Origin: Formosa algae
GTDB taxonomy: Bacteria; Bacteroidota; Bacteroidia; Flavobacteriales; Flavobacteriaceae
Assembly (NCBI RefSeq): GCF_001439665.1
Contig: NZ_LMAK01000010.1
Coordinates: forward strand, 1 to 64,000
Length of the DNA: 64,000 nucleotides
Direction: 5' to 3'
Shown: positions 18,822-27,766 of the stretch, in pieces
How the letters are laid out: every line of letters begins with the position of its first letter
How positions within the stretch are numbered: the first letter of the stretch is position 1
The notes under the pieces: model-generated
Databases searched by the model: none
What the model was told of the DNA's origin: nothing
What the model saw: only the letters and a program-made list of their open reading frames with translations
Made by a program: the position numbers and the translations under genes

Positions 18822-20237
18822 ATGAAACGTATCAAATTGCTTATTTCGATGTGCTTAGTTATTTTAATAACTACAGTTTCTCAGGCAAATATTCAGAATA
18901 CAGAAACCCTAAACGTTCAAGACGATTTTATAACGGTGAGCACATTATCTGATTTTAAAAAATACATCGATAAAGATAATGTTAACGTCAGACTTAAAGC
19001 TGGGAATTATCAAATTGATGATGCTGAAAAAATAAGATTTATTGAGGTTACCGGAAATAATTCTCATTACGATTTAACAGGAGTTAGATTGATGGTCGAC
19101 ACCAAGCTGTTTAGTCGTACAGATTTAACAAAAAGTGACGATGGAAATAGTATGTATTGTGCCATCGAAATTTCTGGAAATCATACCACTTTCGAGGGTT
19201 TGTATATTGAAACTTATGGCGACCATCCTGGTATGCAGAGCAAAAACAAAATATTTAATATCGTAGGTGAGCATATTACGCTTAAAAATGTAGAGGTGCG
19301 AACTGCCGGCTCTAATCCGTATGGCTACGGGAGCTTATTTGGTTTAGGTGGCGGAGATGTTAGAAAAATGAACGGTATTCGTGTAGGATATCCCGCTAAA
19401 AACGTTACCCTTATCGGTTGTAAAGTACATATGCGTGCGATGGGGCATGCTATCTTTTTACAAGGGGCAGAAAACACACTGATTGAAGATTGTCATGTTG
19501 ATGGATTACTGAGAACGACTGATGCTATTCTAGCCGAAACTTCAGGTTATATGTTCGAAAAAGATTTCTATGCCATCAAACCAAAGCATGCACATAAACC
19601 AGGGTATGTTGAAGGCACAATAATTAGGGAAGACGGAAAAATTCTTCCAGGTGAAATTATTTCCTTGAGTGAGGACGGCATTCGCATGTATCCAGAATAT
19701 AACGGACATAAAACTAAAAACACAACCATAAAAAGCTGTACCGTATTCCAGATGCGACGCGGTATTTGTACAGGATTAAGTACGTCGGGAGATACAGTAA
19801 TTGATTGTGTGGTACGCGATTGTGTGGCTACTGGATTTAATGTCGGTAACGAAGATACCTTGATAAATTGCAGTGCGAATGCCAAGTATGCCGAAGCTTT
19901 TGGTGTGCCTTATACCAATGCTAAAAATGCTTCAGTAGAGATGAATATTCTTGATAGCCATAATGGAATGGCAAACGCTATGTTAGCGAAAATTAACGGT
20001 ACCGGTCATCATATTGTAATTAAAACGAGTGATGATAATTTTATTCCCGAAACCCTATCGATTAAGTTATCGGTTTCGGAAAGCTATGGGAATTTCAGTG
20101 CAAAAGATATCATGCATGCAACTAATATTAAATTAGACAATCAAACCATGGCAAAGATATTAGTTTACCCAGGTACAGAAAATTTAGACGTCGATAGTAA
20201 AGGTGAGGTGAAAAACTTGTCTTCTAGAAAGAAATGA
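18822..20237 (+). CDS. Secreted right-handed parallel beta-helix protein
   Basis: I choose ATG 18822 over the upstream 18756 because it begins a normal Sec signal peptide (MKRIKLLISM...VSQA, 22 residues). 471 residues. It carries the family landmarks PYGYG, MGHAIFLQG, DAILAETSGYMFE, SEDGIRMYPEY and the rung pattern ending IKLDNQTMAKILVYPG. The basic KHRKHS/LHKHS segment of the two other members is replaced by RKMNGIRV, so the active site, if any, may differ. It follows the permuted-esterase fusion after 231 bases. No esterase domain is attached here. Function unassigned; a lyase or hydrolase on the target polysaccharide is an inference from fold and context. Confidence 0.78.
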   Translation: MKRIKLLISMCLVILITTVSQANIQNTETLNVQDDFITVSTLSDFKKYIDKDNVNVRLKAGNYQIDDAEKIRFIEVTGNNSHYDLTGVRLMVDTKLFSRTDLTKSDDGNSMYCAIEISGNHTTFEGLYIETYGDHPGMQSKNKIFNIVGEHITLKNVEVRTAGSNPYGYGSLFGLGGGDVRKMNGIRVGYPAKNVTLIGCKVHMRAMGHAIFLQGAENTLIEDCHVDGLLRTTDAILAETSGYMFEKDFYAIKPKHAHKPGYVEGTIIREDGKILPGEIISLSEDGIRMYPEYNGHKTKNTTIKSCTVFQMRRGICTGLSTSGDTVIDCVVRDCVATGFNVGNEDTLINCSANAKYAEAFGVPYTNAKNASVEMNILDSHNGMANAMLAKINGTGHHIVIKTSDDNFIPETLSIKLSVSESYGNFSAKDIMHATNIKLDNQTMAKILVYPGTENLDVDSKGEVKNLSSRKK

Positions 20238-20542
20238 TTTAAAACGGCTAAACAAAAAATAGCTGTCCTAAATTATTTTGAAATGCACAAGAATAGTTTA
20301 GTCTGTATAAAAAAAGATGCTATACATTCATTTAATATTTCAACAATAGGATGAAGCTGTTACGATAGCGATAATCAATCCGTAGTTAATAGGCATTCAT
20401 ACCATAAAATGCAATATATGTCTACAAAAGGAGTATAACTTATATAGAATGCATCATAAGTTATATCTGTTGTCTACATTTAATAATACTTTAGTTCTAC
20501 TTATAAAAGTTAATATTCAGTATTAAAAATAGTAGTATTACA
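20238..20542 (+). other. Intergenic region before first sulfatase
   Basis: 305 bases with no gene. There is a short stem at 20244-20266 (ACGGCTA with TAGCTGT, one wobble) without a T-tract, and the longer palindrome at 20434-20465 listed separately. The sequence 20489-20496 (TACTTTAG) is close to the TAnnTTTG promoter element, but no TTTG box is correctly spaced upstream. Confidence 0.5.
20434..20465 (+). promoter_or_regulatory. Perfect 10-bp inverted repeat, candidate operator
   Basis: TATAACTTAT and ATAAGTTATA are exact reverse complements separated by 12 bases, 78 bases upstream of the sulfatase ATG. It is AT-rich and lacks a T-tract, so a protein-binding site is more likely than a terminator, but this is inference. 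Confidence 0.35.
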
Positions 20543-22390
20543 ATGAAACATTCTTTCAAGCATACAGCGTATTTATTTATAATGGCGTGTTCTTTAATTA
20601 CATTTTCTTCTTGTACATCTAAGGAGAAAAAAGTTGAAGGTGTTGAAGACGACAAACCAAACGTCGTTTTAATTTTAGTCGACGATCAAGGCTACGGCGA
20701 TATTGCCGCTTTGGGGAATCCGTATATTAAAACGCCAAATATAGACCAGCTACATGCCACAAGTGCACGATTTACAGATTACCATGTAAATCCAACCTGT
20801 GCACCAACTCGAGCTGCTTTAATGACAGGACGTAACGCAAACAGAACAGGAGTTTGGCATACCGTTAATGGACGCTCTATTCTTTTAGAAGGTGAAATAA
20901 CGGCGGCACAAATCATGAAAGATAATGGGTATGCTACCGGAATTTTTGGAAAATGGCATTTAGGAGATAATTATCCATCTCGACCTCAAGATAGAGGTTT
21001 TGAAGAGGTTTTAATCCACGGAGGTGGTGGTATTGAACAAACTATGGACCAATGGGATAACGATTATTTTAATGATACCTATCACCACAACGGAAAATTA
21101 GAAAAATTTGAAGGGTTCTGTACCGATATTTGGTTTGATGAAGCCATGAAGTTTATGGCTAAAAATAAGGCTGAAAATAAACCGTTTTTTTGCTATTTGC
21201 CTACCAATGCTGCGCATACACCATATTTCGTAGCCGACAAATATTCTGATCCTTATAAAGATAACGAGAACATTCCAAATGCTGCTTTTTATGGTTTAAT
21301 TGCAAATGTCGATGAAAATATAGGAAAGCTTACCGAATATTTAAATTCAAGCGGATTGATGGATAATACCATTTTAATATTTATGACTGATAACGGAACC
21401 TCGGCAGGAGCAAAAATCCCTAAAACAGACGATCGCTTAGATGGATTTGTAACGACAGGGTTTAATGCAGGTATGCGAGGTATAAAAGCGAGTAAGTATG
21501 AAGGCGGACACCGTGTGCCTTTATTTATTCATTGGAAAAACGGTGGTATTACAGTGGGTAAAGATATTGATGCCTTAACTGCTCATTACGACGTACTTCC
21601 TACGTTAATCGATTTGTGTGATTTAGAAGTAAAAGACGATATTAAATTCGACGGACAAAGTTTAAAACCGTTAATACAAGGTGATGATTCAGAGTTTAAA
21701 GACCGAATCGTAATTACAAATTCGCAACGTATTGCTGTGCCGGAAGCGTGGAGAAGAACCTCGCTGATGCAGGGTAAATGGAGATTGGTAGATGGTACAG
21801 AACTTTACGATTTAAAAACAGATCCTGAGCAACGTAATAATATTGCAGATCAGCATCCTGAAAAAGTGGAAGAATATAAAACCGTTTACGATGCTTGGTG
21901 GGCAGAATTATTACCAGGTTATAGCGATTTACCACGTATTTATGTGGGACATGCAGCCGAAAATCCTACAACATTATATTGTCACGATTGGCATACCGAA
22001 ACGATAAGTCCGTGGCACCAAAGACATATACGCGAAGGATATATCGATAATGGATATTGGTTACTTAAAGTGGCCGAAGCAGGAACATATAATATAAAAT
22101 TACGTCGTTGGCCTTCAGAAACCAAATTAGCTTTAGGCGCTGAAGCTGAAATTCGTCCTGAAATTCCTGGTACTAGTGTGAGTACATCAAAAAAAGGAAA
22201 AGCCTTACAAACAAAAAATGCACGCATTAAAATTCAAGATGAAGAAGCGTGGCAAGTTGTAGATGCTACGCAGGAATATGTGGAGTTTACAGTCGATTTA
22301 GAAGCTGGAGATACGCAACTTCAAACTTGGTTTACGTTAGCTGATAAAACTGAATTAGGCGCGTATTATGTAACTGTAGAAAAAATTTAA
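20543..22390 (+). CDS. S1-type sulfatase, lipoprotein, with C-terminal extension
   Basis: 615 residues. Lipoprotein signal MKHSFKH...FSSC (lipobox Cys about 25). The metal-binding start LILVDDQGYGDI and the formylglycine motif CAPTR (Cys86), followed by TGR, identify a type I (S1) sulfatase; GKWHLG and DNGTSAG complete the active site. About 120 residues beyond the usual core (after about residue 455) contain a beta-rich segment that may bind carbohydrate. It removes sulfate esters after its cysteine is converted to formylglycine by a maturase that is not in this window. The next sulfatase starts 2 bases after its stop, so the two are one transcript. Confidence 0.93.
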   Translation: MKHSFKHTAYLFIMACSLITFSSCTSKEKKVEGVEDDKPNVVLILVDDQGYGDIAALGNPYIKTPNIDQLHATSARFTDYHVNPTCAPTRAALMTGRNANRTGVWHTVNGRSILLEGEITAAQIMKDNGYATGIFGKWHLGDNYPSRPQDRGFEEVLIHGGGGIEQTMDQWDNDYFNDTYHHNGKLEKFEGFCTDIWFDEAMKFMAKNKAENKPFFCYLPTNAAHTPYFVADKYSDPYKDNENIPNAAFYGLIANVDENIGKLTEYLNSSGLMDNTILIFMTDNGTSAGAKIPKTDDRLDGFVTTGFNAGMRGIKASKYEGGHRVPLFIHWKNGGITVGKDIDALTAHYDVLPTLIDLCDLEVKDDIKFDGQSLKPLIQGDDSEFKDRIVITNSQRIAVPEAWRRTSLMQGKWRLVDGTELYDLKTDPEQRNNIADQHPEKVEEYKTVYDAWWAELLPGYSDLPRIYVGHAAENPTTLYCHDWHTETISPWHQRHIREGYIDNGYWLLKVAEAGTYNIKLRRWPSETKLALGAEAEIRPEIPGTSVSTSKKGKALQTKNARIKIQDEEAWQVVDATQEYVEFTVDLEAGDTQLQTWFTLADKTELGAYYVTVEKI

Positions 22391-22392
22391 CA

Positions 22393-23955
22393 ATGATAAA
22401 AAGTAAAATAGCAAGTGTATTTGTTTTAGGACTTTTGGTTTCTAATGTAATGTTTGGGCAGTCTAAGCAGGCGATTCAAAAACCGAATATCGTTATCATT
22501 TATACAGACGATCAAGGGTATGGAGATGTAGGTGCTTTAAATCCAGAAGCGAAATTTAAAACGCCAAATATGGATAAAATCGCAAACGAAGGCATCATTT
22601 TTACAGATGGACATAGTAGTGATGCGGTTTGTACACCTTCACGTTATAGTTTGCTTACTGGTCGTTATAGTTGGAGAACGAGTTTGAAAGAGAATGTGTT
22701 GCATGCAGATGGACCCTGCTTAATCGAAAAAGATAGAATGACCATTGGGTCCTTGCTTCAAGCTAATGGCTACCAAACAGCCATGGTTGGGAAATGGCAT
22801 TTGCAAATGGAATTTGTGGGGGAACGTGGAAAAGATCGGGATTGGTCTAAACCTTTTAAAGAAGGTCCAATAGAGCATGGTTTCGATTATTTCTTCGGCA
22901 TTGCTGCCTCTATGAATTATGGAATTTTAACCTATTTAGAAAATGACCGTGTGTTAGAAGCGCCAAATTTATGGACAAAAAAGAAAATGGATGTCACGCC
23001 TAGAACGTATCGTATGACGCCACCGTATCAGGACCATAGAGATAGGGGATTTGTTGAGGTTGCTCCGTCTTTTAACGACGAATTGGTATTAGAAACTTTA
23101 GCAAATAAAGCTGTAGAGTATATTGATGAAGCATCAAAACAAGGTAAACCATTCTTTTTGTATTTACCATTAACGAGTCCGCATTTGCCACATGCTACGC
23201 ATCCCGATTTTCAGGGTAAAAGTGACTGTGGAAATTATGGTGACTTTATGCAAGAAACCGATTATCGCGTAGGTCAAGTATTAGATGCTTTACAAGCAAA
23301 TGGCATTAAAGATAATACGTTAGTAATTTTCTCATCAGATAACGGAGCAGAATCTAATTATATCTATCAAAGAGATACCTATAATCATTATAGTAATTTA
23401 ATTTTCAAAGGCGGAAAACGGGATATTTATGAAGGCGGACATCGTGTACCATTTTTAATGCGTTGGCCAAAGACTATAAAAGCAGGAGGTGTTGTAAATA
23501 CGCCTGTAAGTCAGACCGATTATTTAGCAACGATAGCAGATATTGTAGGCGCAAAACTTCCAGATACTGCTGCAGAAGATAGTTATAGTTTGTATAATTA
23601 TATGAAGAATCCAACTTCAGAATTAGATAAAGACCGTCCGGTAATTCATCATTCATTTACAGGGCATTTTGCCATTAGACAAGGCCAATGGAAATTAAAT
23701 ATGCTTCGGGGATCTGGAGGGTCTTTAGAACCTGTAATTTTTGAACCAAAAGCAGGAGAAGCCATTTACGAATTATACGATATGGTAAATGATCCAGGAG
23801 AAACAAAAAATCTGTATTTCGAACATCCAGACATTGTAAAAGCAATGACTAAAAGGATTAGTGAGATTATTAATACCGGAAGGTCGACTGAAGGGAAATC
23901 GCAACCTTTTGTAACACACAATTGGGAACAAGTGACTTGGATGAATCTAAACTAA
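22393..23955 (+). CDS. S1-type sulfatase, secreted
   Basis: 520 residues with a signal peptide ending VMFGQ (about residue 23). IIYTDDQGYGDVG supplies the metal-binding aspartates, CTPSR the formylglycine cysteine (Cys80), GKWHLQ the conserved Lys/His, and SSDNGAESN the second metal site. The arrangement resembles arylsulfatase A-like S1 subfamilies; the specific subfamily is not clear. It is translationally adjacent to the preceding sulfatase, suggesting that the two act on different sulfate positions of the same oligosaccharide. A dispersed-repeat-like sequence follows its stop codon. Confidence 0.93.
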   Translation: MIKSKIASVFVLGLLVSNVMFGQSKQAIQKPNIVIIYTDDQGYGDVGALNPEAKFKTPNMDKIANEGIIFTDGHSSDAVCTPSRYSLLTGRYSWRTSLKENVLHADGPCLIEKDRMTIGSLLQANGYQTAMVGKWHLQMEFVGERGKDRDWSKPFKEGPIEHGFDYFFGIAASMNYGILTYLENDRVLEAPNLWTKKKMDVTPRTYRMTPPYQDHRDRGFVEVAPSFNDELVLETLANKAVEYIDEASKQGKPFFLYLPLTSPHLPHATHPDFQGKSDCGNYGDFMQETDYRVGQVLDALQANGIKDNTLVIFSSDNGAESNYIYQRDTYNHYSNLIFKGGKRDIYEGGHRVPFLMRWPKTIKAGGVVNTPVSQTDYLATIADIVGAKLPDTAAEDSYSLYNYMKNPTSELDKDRPVIHHSFTGHFAIRQGQWKLNMLRGSGGSLEPVIFEPKAGEAIYELYDMVNDPGETKNLYFEHPDIVKAMTKRISEIINTGRSTEGKSQPFVTHNWEQVTWMNLN

Positions 23956-23975
23956 AAGAAGCGCATTAACCACCA

Positions 23976-24015
23976 ATGTCATTCAGAACGTTACCTAAGC
24001 AGAATGAAGAATCTT
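23976..24015 (+). repeat. Degenerate copy of a Bacteroidota dispersed intergenic repeat
   Basis: The stretch begins TGTCATTCAGAACG and ends GAAGAATCTTA, resembling the very common intergenic repeat of this phylum that starts TGTCATTC(T/A)GAACG and ends GAAGAATCT. I recognise it from general knowledge of such genomes; only one copy is present in the window. Confidence 0.45.
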
Positions 24016-24083
24016 ATTTTAGATGAAGACAAATTCAATGTATTTTAGGATAATAACTTATTCGGATAATAAAACAAAATAAT

Positions 24084-24908
24084 ATGAAAAAAGTAAGTAT
24101 TTGGGTATGTTCATTTCTATGTTTAATAGGGAGTCTAGAAACAAAAGCGCAATCCGAGGATGGATTTGTAGATATTTTTAATGGCAAGAATTTAGACGGT
24201 TGGTATCTAAAAATTCGAAGCGGAGATGAAGATATGGCTAAAAAAGTATTCGCTATAGAAAATGGAATGATTCATGTTTTTAATGCCGATTTCCCAAAAG
24301 AATATAAACTAAATACAGGTGAGAACGATACACATGGCTTAATCTATTCTAAAAAGAAATACAGCAAGTATATTTTAAAATTCGAATATAAATGGGGCGA
24401 CCGTATAGCAAATAATTTTAAACAATGGCAGTATGATGCTGGTGTGTATTACCATGTGGTAGACGATGCGGTTTGGCCTTTAGGCATCGAATATCAGATT
24501 AGATACGATCATACTACAAAACGCAATCATACCGGAGATTTAATTCGACCAAAAGGAGCAGGTTACGATTGGTACAGTACATCGAGCAAAAAAGGAGGAA
24601 CATATTTGCATCCGGAGCATGGTGGGATTTTAGAAGATAAATCAGATTGGATGCATTTGGCAAGTCCGACCACAAATTTTAATGGCGTAAATAATGAATG
24701 GAATCAATGCGAGATTATTGTAATGGGAAGCGAGTATGCCATTCATAAGTTAAATGGTAACGTGGTGAACATGGCTGTTAATTTAAAACCTTCAGAAGGA
24801 ATTTTTGGATTTCAGTCTGAAACTGCAGAGATATACTATAGACATATAAGAATTAAAGAATTTGATGAAGTTGTTCCTGCAGAAACCTTTTTAAATTCAA
24901 AAAAATAA
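24084..24908 (+). CDS. DUF1080 / 3-keto-disaccharide hydrolase-type secreted protein
   Basis: 274 residues; signal peptide ends ETKAQ (about residue 23). FVDIFNGKNLDGWYLK near the mature start is the signature of the DUF1080 (PF06439) concanavalin-like fold, with the family's later strands NEWNQCEIIVMG and EGIFGFQSE. Some members hydrolyse 3-keto-glycosides produced by sugar oxidases. The gene lies between the sulfatases and a terminator at 24982, so it is the last gene of this transcript. The FAD-dependent oxidoreductase at 12622 could in principle make a keto-sugar, but it is cytoplasmic and this protein is exported, so a direct link is weak. Confidence 0.85.
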   Translation: MKKVSIWVCSFLCLIGSLETKAQSEDGFVDIFNGKNLDGWYLKIRSGDEDMAKKVFAIENGMIHVFNADFPKEYKLNTGENDTHGLIYSKKKYSKYILKFEYKWGDRIANNFKQWQYDAGVYYHVVDDAVWPLGIEYQIRYDHTTKRNHTGDLIRPKGAGYDWYSTSSKKGGTYLHPEHGGILEDKSDWMHLASPTTNFNGVNNEWNQCEIIVMGSEYAIHKLNGNVVNMAVNLKPSEGIFGFQSETAEIYYRHIRIKEFDEVVPAETFLNSKK

Positions 24909-24981
24909 GCTTTCAGTCATAAATTGTTTTAATGTATTAAAAGGTTTCAAATATCAAATGCATGTATTACAAATAGAACAT

Positions 24982-25015
24982 AACGTATAGTGTTTTTTTC
25001 GCTATACGTTTTTTT
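24982..25015 (+). terminator. Rho-independent terminator after DUF1080 gene
   Basis: An 11-bp stem AACGTATAGTG / CGCTATACGTT (one wobble), a loop of seven T, and a seven-T tail. T residues on both sides make it mostly a + strand signal. Confidence 0.85.
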
Positions 25016-25265
25016 GGACCCTATGTTTAATAAAACAAAACTTTATTATAATGTATCTATATATTATTTATAGGTGTATTTCTTCAAGGGGTTTATTGAG
25101 TTTCAGTCACGTTTTGCTTAGGTGTTTATAGTCAATTTTAGAGTAATCATAAAAAATTAAAATAGGACTGTTCAAAATATGTATAGGGTTTTAATCATGT
25201 CAAATTCAACTACCTATTGAGTTGTATTCAAAATTAAATTCAAAATTAGGACCATTTGTTATAGA

Positions 25266-25287
25266 GCCCAGTAAAATGGGCGTTTTT
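25266..25287 (+). terminator. Weak hairpin with T-tract
   Basis: GCCCA and TGGGC pair around GTAAAA, followed by G and five T residues. It stands about 150 bases before the GH88 ATG with no gene just upstream, so it may be an attenuator-like structure or chance. Confidence 0.3.
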
Positions 25288-25435
25288 AGGCATAAATGGG
25301 TTTAAATTTATTAAGATTGGCTCATATTTTATATCAAAAAAAAGCTGAGCGTTCTATTATTGTAAAGTGATTTAAGCAGAAATGATTTTAAAACACAGTT
25401 AAGATATAATTATAAAATTAATACGATTTAAATAT

Positions 25436-26671
25436 ATGAATTTACTAAAAGGAACATTCGTAGCTTGTCTTTGTGCTGCCACGTTAATTGGATGCGATTC
25501 AAAAAAGAAAGATGTAACCGTATCTTCAGTTAATGAAACTGCAGAGATCGTTCATACAGATCGCATTGCCGATTTGAGTGTAGAAAAAGTTAAAACAACA
25601 TTAGCCTATTTAACGGTGGCCGACAGTTTTCCAAGAAATATAAGTCAAGGCCAAAAAGATTGGAATCTTGTAGGAGTTACAGATTGGTGTTCTGGTTTTT
25701 GGCCAGGCGTACTTTGGTATGCTTACGAACTGTCTGACGATCCTGAAATAAAAGCAGGAGCAGAGAAATTTACTGCACCTTTAAAAGAGATTGCCTATTC
25801 GCCAGCAGATAATCATGATATTGGTTTTATGGTATATTGTAGCTATGGAAACGGATACAGATTAACGGGGAATGAAGAGTATAAAACGGTTATGTTAGCC
25901 GCTGCAGATACTTTAGCAACGTTATACAACCCTAAAGTAGGAACCATTTTGTCTTGGCCAGTAATGGTACCAAAAATTGGATACAATACTATTATTGATA
26001 ATATGATGAATTTAGAACTTTTATTTTGGGCTGCTAAAAATGGTGGCGATAAAAGTTTATATGATCTAGCCGATAGTCATGCTGAAAAGTCTATGCAATA
26101 TTTAGTACGTCCAGATTATTCAATTTATCACGTAGCCCTTTTTGATGAAAAGACGGGTAAATTTAAAAAAGGAATCACTCATCAAGGTTATGCAGACGAT
26201 TCGATGTGGGCCAGAGGTCAAGGTTGGGGAATTTATGGTTTTGCTATGTCTTATAGAGAAACAGGTAAAGAAGCGTATTTAGATACGTCTATAAAATTAG
26301 CCGATCACTTTTTAGAACGTTTACCAGAAGATGGTATTCCGTATTGGGATTTTGACGATCCAAAAATACCTGATGCCCCTAAAGATGCATCAGCTGCTTC
26401 ATTAATAGCCTGTGGAATGCTAGAACTAGCAGACCAAGTAAAAGATAAAGATTTAAAAGAGAAGTATACAAATGCAGCCAAATCTTTAATGGAAAAACTA
26501 GAATCTGATACTTATTTTAGCGGAGATACTAACGAAGCCTTATTATTACATTCTACAGGACATCTTCCTAATAATTCAGAAATAGATGTACCTATAATAT
26601 ATGCAGATTATTATTTTATGGAAGCTTTATTAAGATTAGAAAAGCTTGAACAAAATATTGCACAGAACTAA
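25436..26671 (+). CDS. Glycoside hydrolase family 88, unsaturated glucuronyl hydrolase, lipoprotein
   Basis: 411 residues with the lipoprotein signal MNLLKGTFV...LIGC (Cys20). Hallmarks match its paralogue at 8762: DWCSGFWPGVLWY, NHDIGF (Asp128), IIDNMMNLELL (Asp188), HQGYADDSMWARGQ and ADYYFMEALLRL. It is a monocistronic gene: a long leader lies upstream and a perfect terminator at 26730 lies downstream. Two closely related GH88 copies suggest either dose increase or preference for differently substituted unsaturated ends (for example sulfated or linked to different neighbours); the sequence alone does not decide. Confidence 0.92.
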   Translation: MNLLKGTFVACLCAATLIGCDSKKKDVTVSSVNETAEIVHTDRIADLSVEKVKTTLAYLTVADSFPRNISQGQKDWNLVGVTDWCSGFWPGVLWYAYELSDDPEIKAGAEKFTAPLKEIAYSPADNHDIGFMVYCSYGNGYRLTGNEEYKTVMLAAADTLATLYNPKVGTILSWPVMVPKIGYNTIIDNMMNLELLFWAAKNGGDKSLYDLADSHAEKSMQYLVRPDYSIYHVALFDEKTGKFKKGITHQGYADDSMWARGQGWGIYGFAMSYRETGKEAYLDTSIKLADHFLERLPEDGIPYWDFDDPKIPDAPKDASAASLIACGMLELADQVKDKDLKEKYTNAAKSLMEKLESDTYFSGDTNEALLLHSTGHLPNNSEIDVPIIYADYYFMEALLRLEKLEQNIAQN

Positions 26672-26729
26672 TTTAGTTTGTTTTTTTGTAAATCAAGATG
26701 TGATTTTACACCATATCTCATTTGGTTTT

Positions 26730-26764
26730 AACCCTTTTAGAATGACTTCTAAAAGGGTTTTTTT
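26730..26764 (+). terminator. Rho-independent terminator after second GH88
   Basis: A perfect 12-bp stem AACCCTTTTAGA / TCTAAAAGGGTT with loop ATGACT, then a run of T to 26764. Confidence 0.92.
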
Positions 26765-27161
26765 ATACGTATTACATAAGCGAATTGTTGCTTTAGTTGC
26801 CTTTTAATCTGGTTTTAATCTCTACTTACAGCCTTTCAATTGAAATTAAAATGTAGCTAGCACATCTTTCCTGTAAAACACCTTTTTAAGTTACTAAATT
26901 GTTAAAAAAGCAATGCATTTACCAGGTTAAAAACAGTAGTGTACAAGCTTAAATTAGAAGTGTAATTATTAGAATAAATAAGATGTAAATCGGCTCAATG
27001 TTAAGGATTCTTGTTTTCTATCCCTCACATAAACTGATATAGGAGTGATTTGTGTGGAATTATTAAAATAAATGAGTTTTGTTGAAAAAACGTAATTTTT
27101 TAAGATTTATTTATGAGAATTTGTTAAAATAATGCCAATTTTAAGTCTGTTTTATTTATTT

Positions 27162-27205
27162 TTAACCTTAAAAAATTGGTTAACCAGTTTGTATTGATAA
27201 TCAAT
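27162..27205 (+). promoter_or_regulatory. Pair of palindromes in susC leader, candidate operator
   Basis: TTAACC-N10-GGTTAA overlaps GGTTAACC and is followed seven bases later by the perfect palindrome ATTGATAATCAAT. Two symmetric sites this close in a control region suggest protein binding. No matching regulator is encoded in the window. Confidence 0.3.
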
Positions 27206-27766
27206 ATGTTATGCTGTATGTTTTGTTTTTTTTGAGTCGTAATGACCAAAATAATGTGACATTTTTATCTAAAAATTTAGATTAAAAGTGTTTCCGAGTC
27301 GTTTTTAGAAATTTGTTTTAATTATTGATGTATTGTTAAAAAGAGCTATTACAAAAAGTGATTAAAATATTAATTATGTGTTAAATATGTGAATTTGGTA
27401 ATCCTATAGGTGAAAAAAACAGGTCTAAGAGGTCTAATTCTGTTAAATCCAATGTTTATAAGGATTGTTAGGCAAAAATGGGTGATAAGTTAGATAGATA
27501 GAATCATGATTTAGACTATAAATAAGACATTATTTATAAAATTGTTAACAGAAACACCAAATAAAATGTTAACGTTTTAAATCTGGTATTCAACAAACAT
27601 TATTAACGTAAAACAATCTATTATGACCAAAAAAAAATTACTTAAGCACCATCCTAAACCAAATGGTGTTTATCTGAAAACAACAAACTATAATACAGAC
27701 CTATATCCTGAAATAGGTTTTTAAATTTCAACAACTAAGTAAAATAGTATAACTAAAAAATAATTT

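Larger units (their letters stand above)
24909..25435 (+). other. Intergenic region with terminator, before second GH88
   Basis: 527 bases with no convincing ORF. It holds the terminator at 24982-25015 and a small hairpin at 25266-25287 (GCCCA/TGGGC, then TTTTT). A TTCAAAATTA direct repeat occurs near 25230. The rest is AT-rich leader with nothing I can assign. Confidence 0.6.
26672..27766 (+). other. 1.1-kb non-coding leader upstream of susC
   Basis: After the terminator at 26730-26764 about 1 kb of very AT-rich DNA has no supported gene. It contains two close palindromes: TTAACC (27162-27167) facing GGTTAA (27178-27183, continuing as GGTTAACC), and ATTGATAATCAAT (27193-27205). A TAAAATTG (about 27537) is one base from the TAnnTTTG promoter box. 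A 33-codon ATG frame at 27623-27724 is present but has no supporting feature. The region is the likely control region for the import genes. Confidence 0.6.

Noticed and set aside
12622-24908. A complete 3-keto-sugar pathway made by the FAD oxidoreductase and the DUF1080 protein
   Set aside because: The oxidoreductase has no export signal, whereas the DUF1080 protein is exported, and the usual oxidase types are absent.
27623-27724. 33-codon ATG frame in the susC leader
   Set aside because: The short basic peptide has no signal peptide, no known family and no context support; the region is AT-rich with many chance frames.
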